Positions 1 to 8,266 of a stretch of 64,000 bases of DNA are shown in pieces. The position numbers and the translations under genes were made by a program. The notes below the pieces were generated by a model. That model did no database searches. It saw nothing but the letters and a program-made list of their open reading frames with translations, and was not told where the DNA came from. Every line of letters starts with the position of its first letter. The first letter of the stretch is position 1. This stretch comes from Bog-473 sp963742035 (lineage in GTDB: Bacteria > Actinomycetota > Acidimicrobiia > Acidimicrobiales > RAAP-2). Location of the stretch: contig CAVUKH010000002.1 in the NCBI GenBank assembly GCA_963742035.1, positions 1 through 64,000 of the forward strand, read 5' to 3'.

Positions 1-4
1 ACCG

Positions 5-220
5 GTGCTTGGCATCGGCACCGTCCGGTCCTGCGTACGGCCGATCCAACAATACGTTCAAGGTGTTGCCTGCCACGGACGATGTCTCATCGTGGATCTC
101 ATCAAGGGCGACTCGGACTCAGAAATCGTGAGTTCAGTCACGCTATGGCGACGGACGGTGCTCACGAGTTGCGTGCTGGTTGCATGTCTCGTTGTGATCA
201 CCGTATTGACCATCTTCTAA
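5..220 (+). CDS. Possible tail of a small membrane protein, cut by the window edge
   Basis: I do not recognise this product. The reading frame is open from the window edge to a TAA at 218-220, so it may be the end of a longer gene. The last ~23 residues form a hydrophobic segment after two arginines (RRTVLTSCVLVACLVVITVL), as in a C-terminal membrane anchor; the preceding ~45 residues look unremarkable. No start site can be judged because upstream sequence is missing. It could also be a chance ORF. Positions 221-333 show nothing else. Confidence 0.3.
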   Translation: MLGIGTVRSCVRPIQQYVQGVACHGRCLIVDLIKGDSDSEIVSSVTLWRRTVLTSCVLVACLVVITVLTIF

Positions 221-333
221 GACGACTCGCCGGACATTGGATGGATGTCGTGCCCCCAACGAGTTCACTCGTTTCGGCCGCCAGCTGTTCGAGGTCGGTG
301 GCTTACGCGGGTTTGCGCCCCTGCGGTTTCGGG

Positions 334-1734
334 TCAACGACCCTCAGGGGAACCGGATGGGCGAGCAGAGCAGACCTCGGAGAATCCATCCTCAATGCAG
401 CCGGCCAGCTTGGGGCCGTCATGAACCGCCGCGATGTCAGTCGTGATGGTGATGCAGGCCCGGTCCGCCGCGGAGACCAGTGACACGCTGAGGGCGGCCC
501 CCGATGGTGGCGTCACGGCATAAATGCCCACAACGGCGACCCCGGCCAGGAAGGCCTGAAACGGAGGTCCCGGGACGTTCGTGATGCACAGGTCGTCGCC
601 CATGAGCATGGAGCTCCAAAGTCCACGGGTCACGCCGGCGGGCAACGCGCTCAACCCGGTGGCCAGCACGTCGCTCAGAGCGAGACCCGGCGCGTGCTTC
701 CACTGCTCGGTGCTCCGTCTCACCTCTGCCACACAGTCTGCGATATCGCGGTGGACGGGGATGACGAATCGGGCCGGCACGAAGTGATTGCCGCCTTCAC
801 GATCGGCCGTATCGCGCACATTGACCGGCATGAGGGCCCGGAAGCCTGGCACCGTGACGCCGTGCTGCTCATGGTAGAAGGCGAGGCCCCGCACGACGGA
901 CGCGACGAACACATCGTTCAGCGTGCCCTCCCAGGCCTTGGCGGCACGCTTGAGCGTCGGGAGGTCGATGTCGAGGATCTCGACGTGGCGGCGGAAGCTG
1001 CGCCCCGTCATGATCGGCGACATGGGTTTCCTCGCAGGAGCCATCAATCGACCAACCGAGCCGCCGACGGCGACCAGCTCTCCGGCTGAACGGACGGGAT
1101 GCGTCACCATGTCCAGCGTGTCGCCGACGAACCGCGCCGCAGCGGGAAGGCCCGGTACGCGGGCAAGGACAGAGTGGTGCGGCCGGCGATCCGGACCCTC
1201 TGATGCCGGCCCTCTCTCGACGCCCGCGTTCGGCACCGGATGGACGGTGTCGAACAGCCGCGCCAGCACGGCGAGGCCGCCCACGCCGTCAATGAGGGCG
1301 TGGTGGACCTTTATGACGAGGACAGCACGGTCGACGTCCGAATCCTCGACCAGGACGGCCTCCCACAGGGGCAGCGCAGCGTCGAACCCGCTCGTGGCCA
1401 TCGTCTGGGCGATGTCGATAACGTCCCGCAGAACCCCGTGCTCGGGCAGCCGCATGCGGCGGAGATGCATGTCCAGGGCGAAGGTCTCGTCCGGGACGAA
1501 CTGCGGTCGCCCGCGGCCCGGGGCCTGGGTCACCGCACGTGAGCGCAGGCGGGGGACCGCCTCGGCCAGATCGGTGACTCGCGCCCGGACCTCTGCCCAG
1601 TCGGGCTTCCCGTCCAAGACCATGAGCGCCACGATGGTCGGGCGCATCACGGGATCGGCGCTGATCGTCCACAGCAGGGCGTCCGAGCCGCTCATGGTAT
1701 CGACGGTCCTCGGACGCTTCTCTGCCTCTGCCAT
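334..1734 (-). CDS. Wax ester synthase/diacylglycerol O-acyltransferase (WS/DGAT family)
   Basis: A 466-residue protein of the bacterial WS/DGAT family, which transfers an acyl group from acyl-CoA to a long-chain alcohol or diacylglycerol to make storage lipid. The catalytic HHxxxDG motif is present as HHALIDG about a third of the way in, together with the family PLW motif (LPLWEAVLVED) and the central ND motif (LNDVFVASVVRGL). I chose the ATG at 1734 because GGAGGAG lies about 10 nt upstream; a longer ORF from 1803 has no better site. Length is normal for the family. It is divergent from the SDR at 2013 across a 278-nt gap in which I see no further gene. Substrate choice (wax ester or triacylglycerol) cannot be read from sequence. 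Confidence 0.92.
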   Translation of the reverse strand: MAEAEKRPRTVDTMSGSDALLWTISADPVMRPTIVALMVLDGKPDWAEVRARVTDLAEAVPRLRSRAVTQAPGRGRPQFVPDETFALDMHLRRMRLPEHGVLRDVIDIAQTMATSGFDAALPLWEAVLVEDSDVDRAVLVIKVHHALIDGVGGLAVLARLFDTVHPVPNAGVERGPASEGPDRRPHHSVLARVPGLPAAARFVGDTLDMVTHPVRSAGELVAVGGSVGRLMAPARKPMSPIMTGRSFRRHVEILDIDLPTLKRAAKAWEGTLNDVFVASVVRGLAFYHEQHGVTVPGFRALMPVNVRDTADREGGNHFVPARFVIPVHRDIADCVAEVRRSTEQWKHAPGLALSDVLATGLSALPAGVTRGLWSSMLMGDDLCITNVPGPPFQAFLAGVAVVGIYAVTPPSGAALSVSLVSAADRACITITTDIAAVHDGPKLAGCIEDGFSEVCSARPSGSPEGR

Positions 1735-2012
1735 CAGGAACACACTCCTCCTGGACCATTCTGAGGCCGGACCTCCCGGGCGCCTAGGGACAGAAGTCCC
1801 CACGGCCAGTGCTCAAGGTCACCCCTCACCCCGGAAGTCGCTCAGCGCCCTCCTGGCGCGTCGGCCCGAACATGGGCGTCCCGGCCGCCCGGTTGCGGGC
1901 CGGAGCGTGCCGTCCCAGCGAGGCCCCGACTCGTGGGAGATTCTCAGGCGGCCCCTGACTTCGCAATCGTCTCCTTGCCCGAATGAGTAACCCGTTTCAG
2001 AGAGAGGTCTTC

Positions 2013-2813
2013 ATGGATAAGGTCGTTTTCATCTCCGGAGCCTCGGCTGGAATCGGCCGGGCTTGTGCGGACCGCCTGTCAACCCGGGGGTGGCAGGTGT
2101 TCGGGGCGAGCCGACGCGGCACCTCGTCCGGAGGATGGACACCGATCGTCATGGACGTCGACAGCGATGCGTCGGTGGGGGAGGGAATCGAAGCGGTTCT
2201 TCGGGAGCACCATCGCCTCGACGCGGTGATCGCATGCGCCGGATGGGGGCTCGCGGGTGCGGTGGAACAGACGTCAATCGCGGATGCCCGCGACCAGTTC
2301 GAGACCAACTTCTGGGGTGCGGTACGAGTGGTGCAGCGTGCACTCCCGGCCATGCGGCGCCAGGGCCATGGCCGGATCGTGCTGATCAGCTCCATCGGTG
2401 GGATCGTCAGCCTCCCGTTTCAGGCCTTCTACAGCGCCAGCAAGTTCGCCATGGAGGGGTTCGGGGAGGCGCTGGCCTACGAGGTGGAGCCGTTCAACAT
2501 CGAGGTCACCCTGGTCGAACCGGGCAACGTGCGGACCGAGTTCACCGACAAGCGACGAAGCGCGTCCGCCGGCTCCGGAGACGATCCGTACGGCCGAGCG
2601 CCGGGTAAGGCAATCGATCTCATGAGCAGAGACGAGGCCAATGGAGTGCCTGCCGACCGGGTGGCAGTCGCGGTGCAACGGGTCCTGGAGGCAAAACGTC
2701 CCTCCCGGCGGGTCTCGGTCGGCAAGGTCGACGAACGCATCGGGATCGTGGCCAAGCGCCTTTTGCCCTACCGGGTATTCACGAGGGCTGCAAAAGGAAG
2801 CCTCGGCGTCTGA
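2013..2813 (+). CDS. SDR family oxidoreductase
   Basis: A 266-residue classical short-chain dehydrogenase/reductase. The N-terminal nucleotide-binding motif reads GASAGIG, the catalytic motif YSASK follows about residue 145, and a conserved Ser sits in the preceding LISSIGG strand. The usual NNAG structural motif is replaced by ACAG. The start ATG at 2013 has AGAGAGG 6 nt upstream and puts the Rossmann strand right at the N terminus; an upstream ATG at 1983 would add ten poorly conserved residues. The C-terminal part with a long helix-rich tail resembles SDRs acting on lipids or retinol-like substrates. Substrate unknown. Confidence 0.88.
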   Translation: MDKVVFISGASAGIGRACADRLSTRGWQVFGASRRGTSSGGWTPIVMDVDSDASVGEGIEAVLREHHRLDAVIACAGWGLAGAVEQTSIADARDQFETNFWGAVRVVQRALPAMRRQGHGRIVLISSIGGIVSLPFQAFYSASKFAMEGFGEALAYEVEPFNIEVTLVEPGNVRTEFTDKRRSASAGSGDDPYGRAPGKAIDLMSRDEANGVPADRVAVAVQRVLEAKRPSRRVSVGKVDERIGIVAKRLLPYRVFTRAAKGSLGV

Positions 2814-2923
2814 TCATGGCGATGGGAGGCAGGCCGCGGAGGGCAGCCGAGCAAGACGGTTCGGAGCGGACGGTCATCCGCCGGCCTGATCGTGGACCAC
2901 TCTCTGCGCGTTGCGCCGCCCGC

Positions 2924-3853
2924 TCAGCCGCCTGAAGTTGCGCGGGTGTATGTGTCGACCAGCGCGGCGTACGTGTTGGCAACCTGCTCAATCACCTGGT
3001 CGTGGGTGGCTGTACCGCGGAGGAGCCGGCGGAGCGGCTCTTCCCAGATCGTCCGACCGACGGCAAATCCAACGAAACGTTCACGGGCCGCCACGGTGAG
3101 CCAGTGTTCGACTCGGTCAAGCGGGGCGTCACGCCCGAGCACAATGCACTGAGCCGGATGCTCGACGTCCTGCGCCACCGCGGCGAGCACGACGTCCGCG
3201 GCCGCGGGCGTTTCATAGCCCTCCAACTTCCAGATATTCGGGTGCACGCCGACATCCTGGAGCTGCGTGATCACCTCCGCCGTCAGTTGCGGTCGTGCGC
3301 CCCGATCGAACCCTTCCTGGTCGCCGTAGGTGGACAATTGCTCAGGCGTCGGAGGCACGAGAAGCTCAATCAGCCAGCGGCGCTCTGCGCGTTCCGCCCA
3401 TTCGGATACTGCGGCCAGACGCGTAGCTTGGGTTCGGCGCACGGTCTCATCGTCAAGGGGGTTGTAGCGGACGAGTGCCTTGAAGAAGTCCGGATCGAAT
3501 TTCTCAATATGTTCGGCGAAGCGATCCCCGTACTCCAGCTCGAACACTCTCAGGCCGCTCTTCTCAATCGGCATCAAGACGACAAGGCCATCAGATTTGG
3601 CGGAATCCACCACCTCGGTGCCGAGTTGTTCATCGACGAGGACACCCTCTCGCCCGGCGCGTACGCCTCCGGCGAAGTGCCGCAGTCCCTCGTAGACGAG
3701 TGTCTTGGCCTGGCGCATCCTGGCTAGGTCCGACCCAGACGGTGGTCCGGTGACTCCGAAAAGGTCCTTGGCAAAGGATGCGCGCTGGTCCATGGCCAGA
3801 ATAAAGATGGGTTCGTCGGGGGAAGGTGACCAGGAGTCGTTCGGTACGCTCAC
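2924..3853 (-). CDS. DUF2090 protein, IolC C-terminal/sugar-phosphate aldolase-like
   Basis: A 309-residue TIM-barrel protein matching the DUF2090 domain that forms the C-terminal half of some 5-dehydro-2-deoxygluconokinases and is related to class I aldolases. The opening strand FILAMDQRASF is the family hallmark, followed by LVYEGLRHFAGG and a VLGRDAP strand near the end. Here the domain stands alone without a kinase domain. The open frame runs on upstream to 4135, but that part overlaps the AraC gene, so I place the start at the GTG at 3853; no strong ribosome site is visible there. The neighbouring AraC regulator (3969-4943) is on the same strand and may control it. The substrate is not known. 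Confidence 0.78.
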   Translation of the reverse strand: MSVPNDSWSPSPDEPIFILAMDQRASFAKDLFGVTGPPSGSDLARMRQAKTLVYEGLRHFAGGVRAGREGVLVDEQLGTEVVDSAKSDGLVVLMPIEKSGLRVFELEYGDRFAEHIEKFDPDFFKALVRYNPLDDETVRRTQATRLAAVSEWAERAERRWLIELLVPPTPEQLSTYGDQEGFDRGARPQLTAEVITQLQDVGVHPNIWKLEGYETPAAADVVLAAVAQDVEHPAQCIVLGRDAPLDRVEHWLTVAARERFVGFAVGRTIWEEPLRRLLRGTATHDQVIEQVANTYAALVDTYTRATSGG

Positions 3854-3968
3854 AATCGACCGTCGCGCTTTCCCGGATACACCATCGTCATTCCGGCAAG
3901 AATGCCAGTGAACGGTTTTCTCTGCGTGCACAATTTCGGTCTGAGAAGGAACGTCAACGTTGTCAGAA

Positions 3969-4943
3969 TCAGTCGGATCGGTGCCGTGATGACTGATTAC
4001 CCTGCTGGCGCCGCGAATGCCGTTGGAGATCCCTCGGCGACATCCCGTACGCGTGTCGAAACCTGGTACTGAAGTGGCTGGGGTCCTTGAATCCCCACTT
4101 GCGGCTGACGTGAGCGATCGTGCTGGAGGCCCCAACGGATGTCACGAGCTCTCTGCGGGCGCCCTCCAGGCGCTCGGCGATGATCCACTCCACGAGCCTG
4201 ACGCCCTCGGCGTCACACAGCTTGTAGAGCTGCCGAACCGAGATGTTGTGTGCTCGCGCGATCGCGACGGGCGTCAGATCCGATTCGGACAGGTGCCGAC
4301 GGACATAGGCAAAGATCCTCGGTGCAATCGCATCAGCAGCGAGGGAACGACCGGATCGTTCGTCGAGGGCGGCCGACATAATGAGAGCTTTGACGAGTTG
4401 GATGGTCGCCAGCCCCACATCCGGCGCTTCGGCACTGAGCGCAATTTGGTCGGCGTCGGAACGCAACGCAAGAAGGTGATGGCTGACCAGCGGAAAGAGC
4501 GGACTGGCGGGCAGGCGCGTGCTTGCCCTCCGGGCGGCCTCGACCGTCACGCCTATGTCGTCGAAGGGAACCTCGATGGCGATGGTCTCGCCGCTGATCA
4601 GGAACTCGTTGCGAGCGGTGGGGTCGACCATCAGAAGCTTTCCCGGCGTCAACAGCTGCCGGCGGTGCTCCTCGGTCGATTGCCCGATGCCGCGTTTCTG
4701 GATGCAGAGAGCGATCATCGGGTCCAGCCCTGACGGACTGTCGCGTATGACGTTGAGGCCCGGGCTCTCGGGAGCGAAGAGTTTCACGCTCCCGATCATC
4801 CATCCCTCAATCCGGGTGGCGTCCACGGCATCCTGACTGAGCAGGTCGACCTGCCGCGGCAAGTCGGCGCGCACATACGCGTCACGCACTGCATCACGCC
4901 GCGCCGCAGGAGCGACGTCACGTGTATCCAACAGCAGGGCCAT
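3969..4943 (-). CDS. AraC family transcriptional regulator
   Basis: A 324-residue regulator with an N-terminal AraC-binding-like cupin domain (about residues 1-190) and a C-terminal double helix-turn-helix (about 215-315). The DNA-binding part is well preserved: SDLTPVAIARAHNISVRQL for the first HTH and VSRKWGFKDPSHFSTRFR with YGMSPRDLQ for the second. The ATG at 4943 has GGGAGG about 8 nt upstream. It lies directly upstream of the DUF2090 gene on the same strand, and a 10-bp tandem repeat at 4981-5000 next to its promoter is a plausible binding site. The ligand is unknown. Confidence 0.9.
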   Translation of the reverse strand: MALLLDTRDVAPAARRDAVRDAYVRADLPRQVDLLSQDAVDATRIEGWMIGSVKLFAPESPGLNVIRDSPSGLDPMIALCIQKRGIGQSTEEHRRQLLTPGKLLMVDPTARNEFLISGETIAIEVPFDDIGVTVEAARRASTRLPASPLFPLVSHHLLALRSDADQIALSAEAPDVGLATIQLVKALIMSAALDERSGRSLAADAIAPRIFAYVRRHLSESDLTPVAIARAHNISVRQLYKLCDAEGVRLVEWIIAERLEGARRELVTSVGASSTIAHVSRKWGFKDPSHFSTRFRHAYGMSPRDLQRHSRRQQGNQSSRHRSD

Positions 4944-4980
4944 CCGTCCGACCTCCCTTCCCTGCCGGCCCTCTTCTCCG

Positions 4981-5000
4981 TTCTCGGACGTTCTCGGACG
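4981..5000. promoter_or_regulatory. Tandem direct repeat upstream of the AraC gene
   Basis: Two exact, adjacent copies of TTCTCGGACG lie 37 nt upstream of the AraC start at 4943. Proteins of that family commonly bind tandem half-sites about one helical turn apart, so this could be an autoregulatory site. The rest of the 378-nt gap (4944-5321) shows no gene, only the AGAGAGG ribosome site of the next gene. Confidence 0.4.
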
Positions 5001-5321
5001 TGACCAGACCTAGGACCGTGACCCGCGGACGTCTGGGAGACAGCCCACGGAATCCATCACCAAGGCTTTCCCGTCGAGATTGGGCTGTCAAGGGCGAGAG
5101 GTGGCGAGGCTCGGGCCAGGTGGACAGCAGATCCCGGTACCGGCGGAGTCGCCCTTGGCCGGCCCGACTCGTGAGGCGAACCCGCGGATTCCGGTTCACT
5201 CTGAGACCAGAAATGTGCACGCAGAGAAAGGTCTGCGCTGGCAATTTGTGTGGTGGGCGGTGTCAGCCGCCCGTGGATGTTGAGGCGAACGGGCGGTCAT
5301 TCCGAGAAAGAGAGGCCTCAC

Positions 5322-6146
5322 ATGGGTGTCATCACCACCGACGACGGTGCGGAGATCTTCTTCAAGGACTGGGGCGACGGGCAGCCCATCGTCTTCAGTC
5401 ACGGGTGGCCCTTGTCGGCCGACGACTGGGATACGCAGATGCTGTTCTTCCTCCTGCACGGTTACCGCGTCGTCGCCCACGATCGCCGTGGCCACGGGCG
5501 ATCCACGCAGACCGGTAGTGGTCACGACATGGACCACTATGCCGACGACCTGGCGGCCGTGATGACGCATCTCGATCTCCACGAAGCCATTCACGTCGGC
5601 CACTCGACCGGCGGAGGAGAGGTGGTGCGCTACCTGGCGCGACACGGTGACAGTCGAGTGGCCAAGGCGGTGTTGATCAGCTCAGTGCCGCCGCTGATGC
5701 TGAAGACGGACGCCAATCCGGGTGGCCTGCCCAAAGAGGTGTTCGACGGACTCCAAGAGCAAGTGGCGACGAACCGGGCCCAGTTCTATCGCGATCTGCC
5801 TGCAGGACCGTTCTACGGCTTCAACCGCCCGGGCGCCAAGCCCTCAGAGGGCATCATTCAGAATTGGTGGCGTCAGGGCATGATGGGCGGGGCCAAAGCG
5901 CACTACGACGGCATCGTGGCCTTTTCGCAGACGGATTTCACCGACGATCTGAAGACGATCACAGTGCCGGCCCTGGTGATGCACGGGGATGACGACCAGA
6001 TCGTTCCGTACGCCGACGCCGGCCCCTTGTCGGCAGAGCTCTTGAAGAATGGACGCTTGATCACCTACAAGGGCTTCCCTCACGGCATGCCGACGACGGA
6101 GGCGGAGACCATCAACGCGGACCTGTTGGCCTTCTTCAAGGAGTAG
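5322..6146 (+). CDS. Alpha/beta hydrolase, non-heme chloroperoxidase type
   Basis: A 274-residue alpha/beta hydrolase closely resembling cofactor-free chloroperoxidases/esterases. The nucleophile elbow is GHSTGGGEV, the acid lies in MHGDDDQIVP and the histidine in GFPHGMPTT, giving an intact Ser-Asp-His triad. Family-typical stretches include VFSHGWPL (oxyanion hole), HDRRGHGRS and AVPPLMLKT-like SVPPLMLKTDANPGG. The ATG at 5322 is preceded by AGAGAGG 6 nt upstream and begins MGVITTDDGAEIFFKDWG as in relatives. The protein is cytoplasmic, with no signal peptide. Perhydrolase activity with organic acids is common in this family; the natural substrate is unknown. Confidence 0.92.
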   Translation: MGVITTDDGAEIFFKDWGDGQPIVFSHGWPLSADDWDTQMLFFLLHGYRVVAHDRRGHGRSTQTGSGHDMDHYADDLAAVMTHLDLHEAIHVGHSTGGGEVVRYLARHGDSRVAKAVLISSVPPLMLKTDANPGGLPKEVFDGLQEQVATNRAQFYRDLPAGPFYGFNRPGAKPSEGIIQNWWRQGMMGGAKAHYDGIVAFSQTDFTDDLKTITVPALVMHGDDDQIVPYADAGPLSAELLKNGRLITYKGFPHGMPTTEAETINADLLAFFKE

Positions 6147-6303
6147 GAGGTCTCCCGGATCGCTCGCTCCCAACCCAGGGCTCCGTCGTCCTGAGGGCGT
6201 GCAACCGGGCGCCAGCAGGGTGCACCAGCAGGGTGCAATGGGTCGTCCAGAGGGCGCGCCATGACGCCACTGTCCCGCCTTGGGTCTCGCCGCGGTGGTG
6301 GGA

Positions 6304-6309
6304 TAAGTT
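6304..6309 (+). promoter_or_regulatory. -10 box of a likely leaderless transcript
   Basis: TAAGTT (TANNNT) ends 7 nt before the ATG at 6317, and no Shine-Dalgarno sequence lies in that space. The spacing fits transcription starting at or next to the start codon. Confidence 0.4.
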
Positions 6310-6316
6310 CATCAAC

Positions 6317-7240
6317 ATGACGTCGACCGGTTGGGAGGCGCTGCCGTACGACGCGTGGGCTGCGACCTGCGACACCTTGCACGCCCATACCCAGCTCCTC
6401 GGCAAGCTGGCGGTTTCGCTGGCACCGCCCGAGCCGCAGCTCCAGCACGCGGCGTTGCGCCTGACCGCACGCGGCTGGGAGACGATGCCGCTGCCGGCGC
6501 CGGACGGCTCCGGCGCACTGGTCGTCGCGTTGGACCTCCACGGCCATGAGGCAGTGATGGAGCACAGCGACGGCCGAACCGACCGAGTCCCGCTCACACC
6601 GAACCGGCCGGTGGGCGAGGTCAGCCGGGACGTCTTGGCTGGGATACGGCGCCTGTGCGGCCCGGTGGAGATCAATCCGAATCCGCAGGAGGTGTCGTGG
6701 AGCACACCCCTCACCGAGGATGAGGAGCACCGGACCTACGAGCCCAGCGCGGTGGCGACCTACTTCGCGGCGGCCACCGGTGCCGCCCTCGTGCTGGCGG
6801 ATCTCCGGGCGCCATACCGGGGCCGGAGCTCTCCGGTCAACGCGTGGTGGGGGACCTTCGACCTCGCCGTGAGCCTGTACTCGGGCCGCGAGGTCGATCC
6901 GCCGTCCAAGGGCTACATCATGCGCAATGCCGGCAGCGCCCAGCAGATCGAGATCGGCTGGTGGCCCGGTGACCCCCGCCATCCCGGGCCGGCCTTCTAC
7001 GGGTTCGCCGTACCTGCGCCGGATGGGTTTGCCAGCGGGAGCCTCGCACCGGCCGCGGGCGGCTGGAGTGCAGAGCTCGGAGAGTTCATCTTGGAATGGA
7101 GCGACGTCGCCGGCAGCCCTGATCCGCACGCGAGCGCACTGGAGTTCGGCCGTGCGGTCGTGGCGCACGCCTGCCTGATGTGCGAATGGGATCCGGCCCT
7201 GGCGGCCAGCGCGCAGGGTGTTCCTCCGCCGTTGACCTGA
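6317..7240 (+). CDS. DUF5996 family protein
   Basis: A 307-residue protein matching the uncharacterised DUF5996 family of actinobacteria and some proteobacteria. Recognisable parts are GWEALPYDAWAATCDTLH at the N terminus, the paired strands around VVALDLHGHEAVMEHSDG, and the YPGFYGFAVPAP-like region FYGFAVPAPDGFASGSLAP with the C-terminal EFILEWSDV. There is no signal peptide or membrane segment. The ATG at 6317 was chosen because the homologous sequence begins there and a TAAGTT box sits 7 nt upstream; the open frame extends back to 6233. Function unknown. Confidence 0.8.
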   Translation: MTSTGWEALPYDAWAATCDTLHAHTQLLGKLAVSLAPPEPQLQHAALRLTARGWETMPLPAPDGSGALVVALDLHGHEAVMEHSDGRTDRVPLTPNRPVGEVSRDVLAGIRRLCGPVEINPNPQEVSWSTPLTEDEEHRTYEPSAVATYFAAATGAALVLADLRAPYRGRSSPVNAWWGTFDLAVSLYSGREVDPPSKGYIMRNAGSAQQIEIGWWPGDPRHPGPAFYGFAVPAPDGFASGSLAPAAGGWSAELGEFILEWSDVAGSPDPHASALEFGRAVVAHACLMCEWDPALAASAQGVPPPLT

Positions 7241-7431
7241 CTGGGACAGAGGCCACTCGGACCCGCACTCCCCTCGGCACCAGGCCACGGGGTGGCGCCG
7301 CCTCTCTCGCACCGAGAATGACCGCAGCCACGGTGGCGGTCAGCAGCCGCAGTACCGGTTTTCCCCCTCCCACTAATGGGCACACTCCCGTGACGCCCGC
7401 CGAGTGGCCAGAGCGAGAATGGAGCGTCGAA

Positions 7432-7842
7432 ATGGATACGGAGAGCTTGCGGGACGCCCTCAACGAAGATCTGCGGTCCGAATACCAATCCATCGTCCAA
7501 TACATCAGTCACATCGCGACGGTGCAGGGGGCCGAGTTCCTGAGCACGATCGACGAACTGAAGGTACATCTCACTCAGGAGCTCAACCACGCCCAGATAC
7601 TGGCTGAGCAGATCGCCTTTCTCGGCGGGACTCCCGCCACCACCGTGCCGCCGGTGGAGCAGGCCAGCGGCCGTGACGCGCTGGCTGCAGACCTCCGTCT
7701 CGAGGAGACACAGCTCGAGCGCTACCGCGAGCGGTTCGCCCAGGCCATGGATCTCGGACTGGCGGACGTCGCCGAGGCCCTGCGCCCCCTGCTCGAGCAG
7801 ACGCAGGAGCACGTCAGGGACCTGCAGACCGTCCTCGGCTGA
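7432..7842 (+). CDS. Ferritin-like/bacterioferritin-domain protein
   Basis: A 136-residue all-helical protein with a ferritin-like signature: a first helix with DLRSEYQSIVQYISH, a second with HLTQELNHAQILAEQ carrying the ExxH metal motif, and later helices with EETQLERYRERFAQA and EQTQEHVRDL. These supply the carboxylates and histidines of a di-iron site, as in bacterioferritin/DUF892-type proteins of 130-160 residues. The ATG at 7432 is the first in-frame methionine at the domain boundary. The 191-nt gap before it (7241-7431) shows no gene. An iron-storage or oxidative-stress role is a family inference. Confidence 0.82.
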   Translation: MDTESLRDALNEDLRSEYQSIVQYISHIATVQGAEFLSTIDELKVHLTQELNHAQILAEQIAFLGGTPATTVPPVEQASGRDALAADLRLEETQLERYRERFAQAMDLGLADVAEALRPLLEQTQEHVRDLQTVLG

Positions 7843-7915
7843 GAGGTTGGCTGCAGCGTCGCTTCAGGTTGGACCGTTTCAACCGGCTGCTACCCGGGTA
7901 GATGCGCAACAGCCG

Positions 7916-8254
7916 ATGTCGAACGTTGCGGATGAGAAGCAAGAACAGAAGCCTCAGGCTGGTCTGCGGACTCGCATCAGTGCGAGCTGGACCGGCGTGG
8001 TGGTCGCGGCGTGCATCCTCGTCCTGCTCGTCGTGTTCATCGCGCAGAACACCCAGCACTCATCCGTCAATTTCTTGTGGCTGCATGGCAAGGCCCCCAC
8101 GGCAGTGGTGATCCTGATTGCGGCGGCGGCAGGCGCGTTGGTCGTCATCGTCGTGGCCGTGGCCCGCATTCTGCAGCTCCGGCGGGCTGCGTCGCACCCA
8201 GCTGGGTCGCACCCAGAGGCGTCGCACCCAGAGGCGTCGCACCCAGAGGCGTAG
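7916..8254 (+). CDS. LapA-domain membrane protein with C-terminal SHPEA repeats
   Basis: A 112-residue protein with two transmembrane helices (about residues 25-45, GVVVAACILVLLVVFIAQN, and 60-82, VILIAAAAGALVVIVVAVA) in the arrangement of the LapA/DUF1049 family, including the FIAQNTQHSSVNFLW link between them. The C terminus is low complexity: SHPAG followed by three SHPEA copies, encoded by a 15-bp tandem repeat. LapA-like proteins sit in the inner membrane; their role in Actinobacteria is unknown. The stop is 12 nt before the reductase at 8267, so the two may be co-transcribed. Confidence 0.78.
   Translation: MSNVADEKQEQKPQAGLRTRISASWTGVVVAACILVLLVVFIAQNTQHSSVNFLWLHGKAPTAVVILIAAAAGALVVIVVAVARILQLRRAASHPAGSHPEASHPEASHPEA
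8191..8250 (+). repeat. 15-bp tandem repeat, four copies, in coding sequence
   Basis: Four head-to-tail 15-bp units of the form GTCGCACCCAGAGGC (the first unit differs at its end) encode SHPAG-SHPEA-SHPEA-SHPEA at the C terminus of the LapA-like protein. The unit length keeps the frame, so copy number can vary without disrupting the gene. Confidence 0.9.
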
Positions 8255-8266
8255 CGCACATCGCCT